Origin: a virus
DNA: 55,426 bases
Virus record (IMG/VR): IMGVR_UViG_3300045253_000025
Location: 1-55,426 of that record
Direction: 5' to 3' (one strand)
Under the pieces are notes generated by a model. It was not told the origin of the DNA and made no database searches. It saw only the letters and a program-made list of their open reading frames with translations. The translations under genes and the position numbers were made by a program. This document shows, one piece after another, positions 23,420-30,685 of the stretch. Every line of letters starts with the position of its first letter. Position 1 is the first letter of the stretch.

Positions 23420-24415
23420 TTAGCTCACGATCGTCGCAGGCTGGATCAGGGCGTACAGGGCGTTGAGTTGGGCGTTGAGCGTGGCGAAATTGTTGTTGAT
23501 ACCAGGGGCGGTATTGGAAGCAGCGGTATTGCCGATAGCGACCAAGGCGGCTCCTGCCGTACCCGTCGTGTTGTCAGTCAAGGAAGTCAGCAAGGTCGAG
23601 CCTGCAACCCAGGCATGGGAGATGACCAGAGCTTCTCCGGTCGAAAGACCGATGACCTCGAAGTAGGCTCCGATCTTGGCTCCTGTCGTCAGGGCAGCAA
23701 TCGAGTCAGCTGCCTTATCACCGTTGACGACCAGCGTATCGGCGGGAGATGCCGTGAGGGTCATGTTCTGAGCTTCCATGTTGTAGAAGCCAAAACGGAG
23801 ACCATCCTGCATAACTGGTAGAGTGAAGTTGACCGCTCCAACTGTCCCGCGTGTCGTAAACAGCGTGTTGTTGTCTGCGACCATGACCGTGTAGTCGGCA
23901 GTCTTAGCAACCACTCGCTGCCAGCCGCCAAAGCAAGCGCCTTGGACTTGATCGTCGATGATGAAGCGACCCGTCTGAGTGAGCAAAGCTCGGATTAGAT
24001 ACTCATGGGTTGCACCGGAGAGGCCGATCGACGTAGCGCCCGGCTGGAGGATGCCGGTTGCCTTGAGTGTTCCGCCGACGATCGCGTAACCCATAAAGCG
24101 ATCCGCATCGGAGCCAGCGGCTTGCATCTTCTGCGAGTACATCAGCACGCCAGCGATATGCTGGGAGCCGTCCGTCGCGGTCGGAGACCATGTGGTCCAT
24201 TTGCCAGTAGACGTGACTTTGCCTAGCAGCAGACCAGGCCGGAGCAGATCGGTCGGGGTATTCGCGGAGTCGCGGGTTGCTCCGTCCAGGAAAACGTTGA
24301 CGACTTTCTGATCTTCCTTGCGACCCCACCAAACGATTCCCTCAACCGTCTGGAGAGCGGTTCCAATACCGGGAAGTTGCCAGCCACCTGTAAAGCCAAC
24401 GTCGATACCTTGCAT
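23420..24415 (-). CDS. Head decoration-like protein
   Basis: 331 residues. Residues ~55-95 (LLRPGLLLGKVTSTGKWTT followed by IAGVLMYSQ) match the core of lambda gpD-type decoration proteins. Extended beta-rich regions follow (FTLPVMQDGLRFGFYN, LTASPADTLVVNGDKAAD), with a C-terminal coiled segment. Such proteins trimerise on the outside of the expanded capsid. It lies between protease/scaffold and major capsid genes, as expected. Confidence 0.65.
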   Translation of the reverse strand: MQGIDVGFTGGWQLPGIGTALQTVEGIVWWGRKEDQKVVNVFLDGATRDSANTPTDLLRPGLLLGKVTSTGKWTTWSPTATDGSQHIAGVLMYSQKMQAAGSDADRFMGYAIVGGTLKATGILQPGATSIGLSGATHEYLIRALLTQTGRFIIDDQVQGACFGGWQRVVAKTADYTVMVADNNTLFTTRGTVGAVNFTLPVMQDGLRFGFYNMEAQNMTLTASPADTLVVNGDKAADSIAALTTGAKIGAYFEVIGLSTGEALVISHAWVAGSTLLTSLTDNTTGTAGAALVAIGNTAASNTAPGINNNFATLNAQLNALYALIQPATIVS

Positions 24416-24460
24416 GATCTTATACCTTCAAAGTGAGGTTGTACGGTCCTTTGCAGGACT

Positions 24461-24592
24461 GAACGTGCGACTCGAAAGAGGCGAGCAAACGAAAAAAGGC
24501 CCAATGGTATCGGCGCGCCGTTGAGCCTTGAGTGTGCTGGTTTCGATCCGGGTAATTAAGCCGAACCGTCGCCTCTATCGAGTTGTACGTTC
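24461..24592 (-). ncRNA. Long inverted repeat (21 of 24 pairs) enclosing a terminator
   Basis: Arms at 24461-24484 and 24569-24592 pair on the transcript at 21 of 24 positions (read GAACGTACAACTCGATAGAG on the proximal arm). The 84-base loop carries the terminator at 24492-24528. The element fills the gap between protease and decoration genes. It is either a structured regulatory leader or a DNA operator. Confidence 0.6.
24492..24528 (-). terminator. Rho-independent terminator
   Basis: Minus strand AGGCTCAA pairs with TTGGGCCT (one G-U), with a GC-rich inner CGGCGCGCCG, then six Ts. It separates the protease gene and the decoration/capsid genes, so it may attenuate rather than end transcription. 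Confidence 0.8.
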
Positions 24593-24630
24593 TTACTTGA
24601 TTGTCAAAACCTCGTGGATTCTTTCAAGAC

Positions 24631-25902
24631 CTACTTTGCCGGAGCATAGCCGGAGTTTGCAAGTTGAGCAGCGACCATATCGTCGAAGCCTTCGTCGCCT
24701 TCGTTCAGGACGGTTGAGCCTTCCAGACCTTCGGGAAGGTCAGCCTCGACGGCGACGGACATTTGAGAGCCGTTGGATTTCTTGCCCTGTCCTTTGCCTT
24801 GGCCGCTGACTTGCTTGAGCAAGCCGTTCTCCGGGAGCGCTTCGAGCGAATCGAGTAGCTCGTCCAGGAGTGTCGGCAAGGGTTTCCCGGATTCGCTGTC
24901 CAGCGAAAGCTGGAAGCCTTCGAGCTTGGGCAGAAGCTTTTTCTTGGCATAGTCGGGAGTGATCCGACCGGAGGCGACGAGCAGCTTGATCCGGTTCGAG
25001 TAGCCGCCTTTGGCTTGAGTGGTCGCCAGATCGAGGAGAGCCTGATTGACTTCGGGCATGAGATTACCTTCGGTATCGGTAAGGGACATTGCGATCGGTG
25101 TTGGAAGCTCTTTAACTTTCGTATCGTTGGTTCCGTCTCCCTGATTCTGCCCCATGATGGCAATACATGCAATACAGACCCGCTCCAGGAAATTATCCCC
25201 GGTCGTATCGTCGGGGAGATCGAGCGGAGGAGTCATCTTGCGGAGATAGGCCAGAGCATCCTTGACGGCATAGGCTCCCCTAACCCCTTCGTCCCGTTGA
25301 GCATTGGGATCAGAACCTTCCTCGACGGTCTTCTTCTTGCCACCTCCCTGCTCTGATTGCTCAAGCTCATCGTTCGCCAATCCGAGAAGAACGTCGTCGG
25401 AGACTTCGACTCCCAGCGGAGCCATGTAGAGCGAAAGAGCGATTGCGGACTGATCGGCTTCGACTTTAGGAGTGAAGTTTAATTGACCAGCCTGGACCGG
25501 ATGGACGACGGCAGCGATATGGACCGGGACATCTTTCCATTCCCGGCCAGAGCCATCAGTCCACTTCGGTTTGATGAACGGCGAGACTTCGCGGACAGTT
25601 GCGCCCAGCTTCTCCGCATCGGCGGCTATAGGGACATCGACTTCGCCGTAGAGACACTGATCGAGCGGATCGACGAAGAACTTATCCCAAAAGCCCGCGT
25701 TATTTTGCGGGTTGAACTCGGTAGGTGTGGCCCCATCGTGACCCCAGGGAAGCGGAATCTTGATTCCAGCAGCGATCATCTCCGTCAGCGTATCGCCTTG
25801 CTTCTTGATCCGCTCCGGGGTGAAGACCTCAATCTTCCGCTTCTTATCAGGAGTGGTAGCGAGGACGCGACCAGGGCGGAGAATTTGCTTGATGAATCGC
25901 AT
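24631..25902 (-). CDS. Prohead protease / scaffold (Mu gpI-like)
   Basis: 423 residues. N-terminal ~170: RVLATTPDKKRKIEVFTPERIKKQGDTLTEMIAAGIKIPLPWGHDG, GEVDVPIAADAEKLGATVREVSPFI and AAVVHPVQAGQLNFTP. This is the form of phage head protease domains where a His in WGHD and a Ser/His later would be catalytic. Acidic, helical C-terminal ~250 residues fit the fused scaffold. It precedes decoration and capsid genes and is followed by the terminator structure. Confidence 0.6.
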   Translation of the reverse strand: MRFIKQILRPGRVLATTPDKKRKIEVFTPERIKKQGDTLTEMIAAGIKIPLPWGHDGATPTEFNPQNNAGFWDKFFVDPLDQCLYGEVDVPIAADAEKLGATVREVSPFIKPKWTDGSGREWKDVPVHIAAVVHPVQAGQLNFTPKVEADQSAIALSLYMAPLGVEVSDDVLLGLANDELEQSEQGGGKKKTVEEGSDPNAQRDEGVRGAYAVKDALAYLRKMTPPLDLPDDTTGDNFLERVCIACIAIMGQNQGDGTNDTKVKELPTPIAMSLTDTEGNLMPEVNQALLDLATTQAKGGYSNRIKLLVASGRITPDYAKKKLLPKLEGFQLSLDSESGKPLPTLLDELLDSLEALPENGLLKQVSGQGKGQGKKSNGSQMSVAVEADLPEGLEGSTVLNEGDEGFDDMVAAQLANSGYAPAK

Positions 25903-25905
25903 TGG

Positions 25906-26070
25906 TTATTTACTATTGACGAGCGGAGAATACTGCCGCTTAATACCACGACGGATCGAAGCTCTGCCTAATGGATTGTTTCGGTAGTAGCTATTGAGCC
26001 AGCCCTTATCCCAATGCTGCCTCGCTTTGCGAAAACCTCGCATCAGCTTTTTTGTTCCCGCTCGCATCAT
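25906..26070 (-). CDS. Small basic cassette-family protein (core member)
   Basis: 54 residues (MMRAGTKKLMRGFRKARQHW), or 53 from the second ATG. TAATG overlap with the next paralog upstream. Strongly basic. One of four core family members in tandem, all directly upstream of the protease gene. Confidence 0.7.
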   Translation of the reverse strand: MMRAGTKKLMRGFRKARQHWDKGWLNSYYRNNPLGRASIRRGIKRQYSPLVNSK

Positions 26071-26249
26071 TACTTTCCAGTCTTGTAGCTCTTGAGTTCT
26101 TTTCGAGCGAACTGCTTTAGCTTGGTTCGATGGGCTTTCCCGTAACCTGTCGCTCTCGCGTACTTGTGCGAGTTGAGAGCATCCTGACGACCAAAAGCGA
26201 GACGTGAATGTCTCAATGCCTGCATCAGTCGAACAGTTCCACGTTTCAT
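26070..26249 (-). CDS. Small basic cassette-family protein (core member)
   Basis: 59 residues starting MKRGTVRLMQALRHSRLAFG. Overlaps both neighbours by one base (TGATG upstream, TAATG downstream), so the tandem set is translationally coupled. Confidence 0.7.
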   Translation of the reverse strand: MKRGTVRLMQALRHSRLAFGRQDALNSHKYARATGYGKAHRTKLKQFARKELKSYKTGK

Positions 26250-26413
26250 CAGAAGTTCCGTTTGATCCGCTCTCGAAGGAGTTTTGAGCCGTGAGTCTTC
26301 TTCAGGAATTTAAGGTATCGGCCTTGATCTTTCCAGCCTCCGCCTTCTCTTACGGAACGGCTGAATCTCCGTCTAGCAAACGATCCGATCAGTTGTCGCG
26401 TGGAGCCTTTCAT
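26249..26413 (-). CDS. Small basic cassette-family protein (core member)
   Basis: 54 residues starting MKGSTRQLIGSFARRRFSRS and ending LLRERIKRNF. ATGA with the upstream member, TGATG with the downstream one. Contains Ser in place of Gly at the position before Thr (G-S-T). Confidence 0.7.
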   Translation of the reverse strand: MKGSTRQLIGSFARRRFSRSVREGGGWKDQGRYLKFLKKTHGSKLLRERIKRNF

Positions 26414-26580
26414 CCCGAATAGTAATGCTGCTTGACTTTCTCCCGCCGTTCGCTGGCTTGAGTTCGGCCCTTCGCTCGAATCCCTTTCTCACGCTTCGCC
26501 AAGTCAGAACGATTCCAGTGACCGAACTTCCTTTTTCGATTACGAAAAGAAGCAATCAGTCGCTTGGTTCCGTATTTCAT
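26410..26580 (-). CDS. Small basic cassette-family protein (core member)
   Basis: 56 residues starting MKYGTKRLIASFRNRKRKFG and ending QHYYSG. ATGA overlap with the next paralog downstream. About 40 percent Lys/Arg. It lies 23 bases after the last small gene of the tandem set. Confidence 0.7.
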   Translation of the reverse strand: MKYGTKRLIASFRNRKRKFGHWNRSDLAKREKGIRAKGRTQASERREKVKQHYYSG

Positions 26581-26603
26581 TTCAAGGAGAACGAAGGATT
26601 AAG

Positions 26604-26771
26604 TCAAGAGTTACGAGATAATCGACGGTAAAACTTTCGGCTTAAAGTCGGTCTTCCTCGTTGTCTCTTACTACAAAGAGTTGTTTTCTTTAGATCATTC
26701 CCAGAGGGAGTTGTAATCGGAAGTGATCCGAATCCTTTACGAGACATTCGCTCAATCCAATCAATCCGCAT
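26604..26771 (-). CDS. Small basic protein (possible cassette-family member)
   Basis: 55 residues starting MRIDWIERMSRKGFGS and ending YRRLSRNS. Very basic but without the GT-x-x-L start. TGATG overlap with the membrane gene upstream and followed by four core family members. Confidence 0.5.
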   Translation of the reverse strand: MRIDWIERMSRKGFGSLPITTPSGNDLKKTTLCSKRQRGRPTLSRKFYRRLSRNS

Positions 26772-27013
26772 CACTCCCCTCGCTGTCGAAGGTCTTCACG
26801 GATCGCATAAGACAGACCGCATAGCACCATCGAAAAGAATCCCGCTACGAGTCCTTCACCCCACCCCAATTCTTCAATCTCGATTCCGATGGGGAGATGC
26901 AACAGGAGATAAATATCGGCAACCAGACCAGCAACTCCCAGCACCATGACCGCTGCCCAGAAGGCGCGGCGGAGGAAGCGGTAGAGATGGATGAGGGGAT
27001 GATGAGGATTCAT
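26771..27013 (-). CDS. Small membrane protein
   Basis: 80 residues from the ATG at 27013 (a GTG at 27019 would add two). Two hydrophobic segments: FWAAVMVLGVAGLVADIYLLLHL and LVAGFFSMVLCGLSYAI. It lies at the divergence with the plus-strand gene. No family recognised. Confidence 0.5.
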   Translation of the reverse strand: MNPHHPLIHLYRFLRRAFWAAVMVLGVAGLVADIYLLLHLPIGIEIEELGWGEGLVAGFFSMVLCGLSYAIREDLRQRGE

Positions 27014-27072
27014 TACCACAATCCTTACCCATCACTCGGATACATTCAATAGGGATTTTCGAGTAAGCTGGG

Positions 27073-27103
27073 AGAAACCTGCGGTTTTTCTAAAGAAGAA
27101 AGG
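27073..27103 (+). repeat. Dispersed element type B with hairpin
   Basis: GAAACCTGCGGTTTTTCT then AAAGAAGAAAGG. Directly before the ATG at 27110, where GAAGAAAGG acts as the ribosome site. Confidence 0.8.
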
Positions 27104-27109
27104 GATAAC

Positions 27110-28453
27110 ATGGCGATCAACTATACGACTCTATTTCAAGACTTAGGCGAATTCCTCGAAGGGATCAACGAGAAATACACTTGGATGACAACGACGCTTC
27201 CGGCTCGGTACTCGGAGATCGGAGTCCAGTTATCGGGGAATGGTCGCTACGATACGCTCGATGGGCTGGAGCCGCTGTATGAGTCCTTCCAGGACCAGAC
27301 ACTCGGCTGGATCGGGATTCTGCAATCGTATGCGTCCAGGCGGTTGACCCATCTGACGACGATCATCGAGCAGTTGCCTTTGCCGATCGGAGCCGGGATC
27401 AGTCAAGTGCTGGCGGAATTGATTCGGGATATGATCGCTAACTCCCAGACGATCAATAAATCGACCGTGACGCTGGGATCGGTTACGGCCAATGGAACGA
27501 ACATCGGGGATACCACGATTCTGACGACTAAGCTCCTGGATGGAGTCACTCCGCCTTGGCAGCAGGCAAACGCGATCCCGCAGTATGCGAATGTGAACAG
27601 TGAACTGGTGGTAGCGTCGGAGACGATCACGCTGACTTGTACTCGTGACTCGGAGACGGATGGGGTCAGTGAGGGGTCGGAGTCGTGGGACTGGCAGGGA
27701 GGAGCGTCGGGAGGGAATCTCTACGACTGGCGGGGAGAGGGGTCGGGGTCAGGACCGTCGATCCAGACAGCGAACGCGGCAGGGATCGTGACCAATGGCG
27801 AGTTCGAGAATTTCACTGTCGCCAATACGCCGGATAACTGGGCGGTTGATAATGGGACGGTAGGGACAACGATCTTGAAAGATGCTTCCGATTTTAAGAG
27901 AGGGGCGGCGTCATTGAAGTTTACCGGGAATGGAGCGGAGGCGACTCAGCAGATCAGCCAGCCGATCACGACGCTGACTCCGCTGCGATGCTATGGAGTC
28001 GCGTTATGGGTCAAAGGGCAATCGGGAATTGCAGCAGGAGCCTTGACGATCTCGTTTACCGGGACGGGATATTCCGCTTCCTCGACGGAGAAGATCAGTC
28101 TCAATGCGGCGGCTCTAGCGGCTCTGACTAGCTGGACGCTGAAGAATTTCTTCGTCGTCTTACCGGCGACGTTGCCTTCGGATTGGAAGCTCGTGATCTC
28201 AGTCGGCTCGACGTTGACTAATGCAAAGTCGGTTCGGTTCGATGGGCTGGTCGTCAAGCCAGTGGACTATCATGGCGGATTTGGAGTAATCGCGGTTGCA
28301 GGCGCAACTCCGGCCCTGAGACGGGATCGGTATACGTTTACCGTGGCGAACAATGACGCGGGAGTCTTCCAGAAATTCATGCGGAAGACTTACTTGACCC
28401 AGCTACCTTCTTCCGCTTCGTCTTCGATTGATGACGCTCTGGCAAGCGATTGA
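27110..28453 (+). CDS. Plus-strand virion-like protein with carbohydrate-binding domain
   Basis: 447 residues. The N-terminal ~130 residues are helical (FQDLGEFLEGINEKYTWMTTT, HLTTIIEQLPLPIGAGISQV). The middle includes a Ser/Gly-rich linker. Residues ~230-380 (NGEFENFTVANTPDNWAVD, FKRGAASLKFTG, LRCYGVALWVKG) match a CBM4/9-like carbohydrate-binding beta sandwich. It may be a virion appendage that docks on the host surface. It is the only large plus-strand gene, divergent from the membrane gene at 27013. Codon style matches neighbours. Confidence 0.6.
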   Translation: MAINYTTLFQDLGEFLEGINEKYTWMTTTLPARYSEIGVQLSGNGRYDTLDGLEPLYESFQDQTLGWIGILQSYASRRLTHLTTIIEQLPLPIGAGISQVLAELIRDMIANSQTINKSTVTLGSVTANGTNIGDTTILTTKLLDGVTPPWQQANAIPQYANVNSELVVASETITLTCTRDSETDGVSEGSESWDWQGGASGGNLYDWRGEGSGSGPSIQTANAAGIVTNGEFENFTVANTPDNWAVDNGTVGTTILKDASDFKRGAASLKFTGNGAEATQQISQPITTLTPLRCYGVALWVKGQSGIAAGALTISFTGTGYSASSTEKISLNAAALAALTSWTLKNFFVVLPATLPSDWKLVISVGSTLTNAKSVRFDGLVVKPVDYHGGFGVIAVAGATPALRRDRYTFTVANNDAGVFQKFMRKTYLTQLPSSASSSIDDALASD

Positions 28454-28560
28454 TCTCGTGATGAGTTGCATCGAGCCAGGAGGACCAGCGAGTCTTTCTT
28501 AGAATCGCATCCGTTGGGGTCAGAGCTACCGCAGACTTGATGAACGGTCGGAGCGGATAG

Positions 28561-28788
28561 TCAACAGAAGCAGCCGTATTGGTGCAGGATTTCATGGATG
28601 GGGACTCCAGTAACATCGACTTCAATCTCATCGAATTGCTCGACGGCTAACTCGTGAAGCTCAAGAGAGCCGGGCTGAGACTTAGCAGCGAATTGGATTG
28701 GGCCGAAGGGGACGATCCGACCGAGAGCATCCGACCAGTGAGCTTTGCGGAAGTAGCGGACGCGGCGGGGAGTCTGGACGGGGATCAT
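28561..28788 (-). CDS. Hypothetical protein coupled to acyl carrier gene
   Basis: 75 residues from the ATG at 28788, which overlaps the ACP stop as ATGA. MIPVQTPRRVRYFRKAHWSDALGRIVPFGPIQF, then ELHELAVEQFDEIEVDVTGVP and HEILHQYGCFC. No family recognised. Its coupling to the ACP suggests a shared pathway or partner. Confidence 0.5.
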   Translation of the reverse strand: MIPVQTPRRVRYFRKAHWSDALGRIVPFGPIQFAAKSQPGSLELHELAVEQFDEIEVDVTGVPIHEILHQYGCFC

Positions 28789-29036
28789 GGTTTGGCCTGC
28801 TCCTTCCTGATCCAATCGACTAGCTGGCCGACTGTCTCGATACGATGGCCGTTGCTCTCGCTGCCTATCACATCATCGGGAATCGAGAGGTTTAACTCCT
28901 CCTCCAGATTCATCACGATCTCCACGATGTCCAGGGAATCCATTTGCAGGTCACGGATGAAGTCAGTATCGGGAGTGACATCGACTCCCATCTGCTGCTT
29001 GAAGATATCGGCTACGCGAGTGAACAGATCATCCAT
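28785..29036 (-). CDS. acpP-like: Acyl carrier protein
   Basis: 83 residues, the usual ACP size. It has the conserved phosphopantetheine site DSLD at residues 33-36 (Ser 34) and the helix that follows (DIVEIVMNLEEELNLSIPDD), including the E-x-x-F-x-I-x-I-[PS]-D pattern. Strong fit to the PP-binding family. ACPs carry acyl or other thioester intermediates on 4'-phosphopantetheine. Phage ACPs are rare. Neighbouring glycosyltransferase and methyltransferase genes suggest a small modification pathway, but no acyltransferase is seen. Confidence 0.85.
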   Translation of the reverse strand: MDDLFTRVADIFKQQMGVDVTPDTDFIRDLQMDSLDIVEIVMNLEEELNLSIPDDVIGSESNGHRIETVGQLVDWIRKEQAKP

Positions 29037-29038
29037 GA

Positions 29039-29305
29039 CTAGGTTTCCTTGTCGGAAGTCGAAGGGGCGAAGTGCGGAGTCCCTTGCTCGATGGCCGGAA
29101 GTGGACGACTAGGGATTGGCAGGATGCGATCCAGGGAATCGTGGTCTAAGGAACGGAGGAACTTCTGCTTGACGATCTCGCCTTCGAGAACTAGCTGGCG
29201 GGAATGAAGCGATTGAATCTCCGTCTCCAGGTTTGTCGTGATATGCTCCCAAACGACATTGGAGACGGCGAAGCAGACGGCGAGGATTAAGGCTAAGGCT
29301 TTCAT
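29039..29305 (-). CDS. Small secreted/anchored coiled-coil protein
   Basis: 88 residues. N-terminal hydrophobic segment (MKALALILAVCFAVSNVVW), then a coiled coil (ETEIQSLHSRQLVLEGEIVKQKF) and a Pro-rich acidic tail. Topology fits an inner-membrane spanin component or other periplasmic protein. It is the first gene after the promoter at 29354-29382. Confidence 0.45.
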   Translation of the reverse strand: MKALALILAVCFAVSNVVWEHITTNLETEIQSLHSRQLVLEGEIVKQKFLRSLDHDSLDRILPIPSRPLPAIEQGTPHFAPSTSDKET

Positions 29306-29353
29306 TTGGAAGTGATCCTAAACGGGTGTGAAAATAGAATCAATACCAGATAT

Positions 29354-29382
29354 ACCCTAGCTGAAGTCTCAAAAACTGTCAA
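29354..29382 (-). promoter_or_regulatory. Sigma70-type promoter, leftward
   Basis: Minus strand: TTGACA at 29382-29377, 17-base spacer, TAGGGT at 29359-29354. The spacer contains an exact TTTTGAGACTTC (29374-29363). Predicted to drive the 29305, ACP and downstream genes. Confidence 0.7.
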
Positions 29383-29388
29383 GGTCAA

Positions 29389-29784
29389 TTATCTCCCGAA
29401 CCAGCCCCAGCCTTTCGGTTTCCCCGGCTTCTTGACTTTCTTCCCCCGGAAATAACGAAGCCCTTCCTTAGCCTTGATCTTGAGCTTCTTCTTCAGGCTT
29501 GCGCAGGCCCTCCGCTCCCTGTCGGCTTGCTTGTGACAGGATTCGCAGAGGAACTCGATGTCCTCGTCCCGCTCGCGTCCTAGCGTCAGGTAATGCTTGT
29601 GATGGGCAAACAGGGGATGCTTCTTGCTGGATCGCTTATAGCAGCGTTCGCAATAGCTAACCGGACGACGCCCGTCCGGTTTTTCTGAAGAAGAAAGGAA
29701 TCTACGATCGCGGATTGCGTTCCGCCTCTGTCGCCAGGATTCGGAGTTCAGGTAGCGGACGTACTGGCGGGAGCGTTTAGCCAT
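29389..29784 (-). CDS. HNH endonuclease
   Basis: 131 residues, basic. Zn and active-site motif: CERCYKRSSKKH, then HHKHYLTLGRERDED, then FLCESCHKQAD, a classical HNH layout with two C-x2-C pairs. HNH proteins of this size in tailed phages often assist the terminase in DNA packaging; others are free-standing homing nucleases. It lies ~1.9 kb from the terminase. Contains a type B element at 29671-29698. Confidence 0.75.
   Translation of the reverse strand: MAKRSRQYVRYLNSESWRQRRNAIRDRRFLSSSEKPDGRRPVSYCERCYKRSSKKHPLFAHHKHYLTLGRERDEDIEFLCESCHKQADRERRACASLKKKLKIKAKEGLRYFRGKKVKKPGKPKGWGWFGR
29671..29698 (+). repeat. Dispersed element type B inside HNH gene
   Basis: CCCGTCCGGTTTTTCTGAAG then AAGAAAGG. 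On the coding strand it reads as part of FLSSSEKPDG. The AACC/GGTT-type hairpin is only partly kept. Confidence 0.75.
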
Positions 29785-29803
29785 ATACCCCTCCTTTGGC
29801 TGC

Positions 29804-29832
29804 TAATAATACTTCTCAGAATACTCAGAGGG
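29804..29832 (-). repeat. Dispersed element type A (opposite orientation)
   Basis: Plus strand TAATAATACTTCTCAGAATA then CTCAGAGGG. It faces the copy at 29931-29955 and lies in the leader of the HNH gene. Confidence 0.75.
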
Positions 29833-29894
29833 TCTGTAGGTGGAAGGATGACTCTAGAGTTTCGTAGACTGAACATATGTATATACTATACAAC

Positions 29895-30080
29895 TACTGT
29901 ATTAGCTTTCTAGGAAGGGGTACTCTCCCCCTGAGTTTTTTGAGAAGAATTATTACTCTTTTCAACGATATCAATAATCTCCTTAAAGTCTTCCATCGGA
30001 ATTTCAATATAATGTTCCTGATCTGTTTTGAGGGTGACGGCCAGCTTTCCGACGATGATATCAACAACCCGGATAATCAT
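29895..30080 (-). CDS. Small hypothetical protein
   Basis: 61 residues starting MIIRVVDIIVGKLAVTLKTD with YIEIPMEDFKEIIDIVEK. The last 17 codons run through a type A element, whose usual in-frame TAA is here out of frame. Its leader is a type B element (30081-30101). Function unknown. Confidence 0.5.
29931..29955 (+). repeat. Dispersed element type A
   Basis: CCTGAGTTTTTTGAGAAG then AATTATT. Faces the copy at 29804-29832, bracketing an A/T-rich stretch that includes the inverted repeat GTATA..TATAC. No gene start follows it. Confidence 0.8.
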
Positions 30081-30101
30081 TTCTTTCTCCTTCAGAAAAA
30101 C
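30081..30101 (-). repeat. Dispersed element type B (short form)
   Basis: Minus strand GTTTTTCTGAAGGAGAAAG then AA and the ATG at 30080. Used as ribosome site. Confidence 0.7.
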
Positions 30102-30685
30102 TACGCTGTCCAGATCGTTCCGACAGGATTCTTAGCGTTTGGGATTAGCTCTAGGACTGCTTGCCTGACTCTCGGTTCCTGGAAGTCGTGACCGCAGAGC
30201 AAGCCGTCAGGAGTCAGCAGATTCCGCCAGAGCATGATATCCCGATAGACCTCCTCGAAGTGATGATCCCCGTCGATAAAGACCAGATCAAGATGATCGA
30301 GCTGATTGCTTCTGATTCGCTTAGCGACTTCGATTGCTCCTTCTGCTGATGTCATGCGCAAGAGGACCAGCTTCCCAGAGTCGAGATACGTCTGGAGATT
30401 CTTCTTGGCTTCTGCTTCCAGCCAATCAGGACCACGGACGATCGAGTCCAGCATCGGATAGACGGCTCCATCGGACGAAGGGCAATCGTCTCCGGGATTC
30501 CCGATGAATGGATCGACTCCGATCACATAGCCATAGACGTGCTGAGCCAGGGCCGATGTTGAGCGTCCTTTCCAGACTCCGATCTCAGCGATGTACTTGC
30601 AGCAGGAGGCTTGCTGAGCTAGCCAGCGAAGCTCTTTGTCGGACATCCAGCCTTGAATGGTCTGGGAGTAGGAGATGTCGATCAT
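30101..30685 (-). CDS. Class I SAM-dependent methyltransferase
   Basis: 194 residues. IAEIGVWKGRSTSALAQHV is motif I, VIGVDPF motif II, and LVFIDGDHHFEEVYRDI then LLTPDGLLCGHDF the following core. This is the Methyltransf_24 type, often found with glycan or lipid modification clusters. It overlaps the glycosyltransferase-like gene by four bases, suggesting joint action on a sugar or surface polymer. Confidence 0.75.
   Translation of the reverse strand: MIDISYSQTIQGWMSDKELRWLAQQASCCKYIAEIGVWKGRSTSALAQHVYGYVIGVDPFIGNPGDDCPSSDGAVYPMLDSIVRGPDWLEAEAKKNLQTYLDSGKLVLLRMTSAEGAIEVAKRIRSNQLDHLDLVFIDGDHHFEEVYRDIMLWRNLLTPDGLLCGHDFQEPRVRQAVLELIPNAKNPVGTIWTA

Noticed and set aside
24585-24607. TTGACA upstream of the decoration gene as a promoter
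   Set aside because: No acceptable -10 box at 16-18 bases; the stretch is better explained by the long inverted repeat.
26410-26640. CRISPR array or tandem-repeat cluster in the small-gene stretch
   Set aside because: The similarity is only at the first codons of each small gene; there are no identical repeats with constant spacers. No CRISPR array or tRNA was found elsewhere either.
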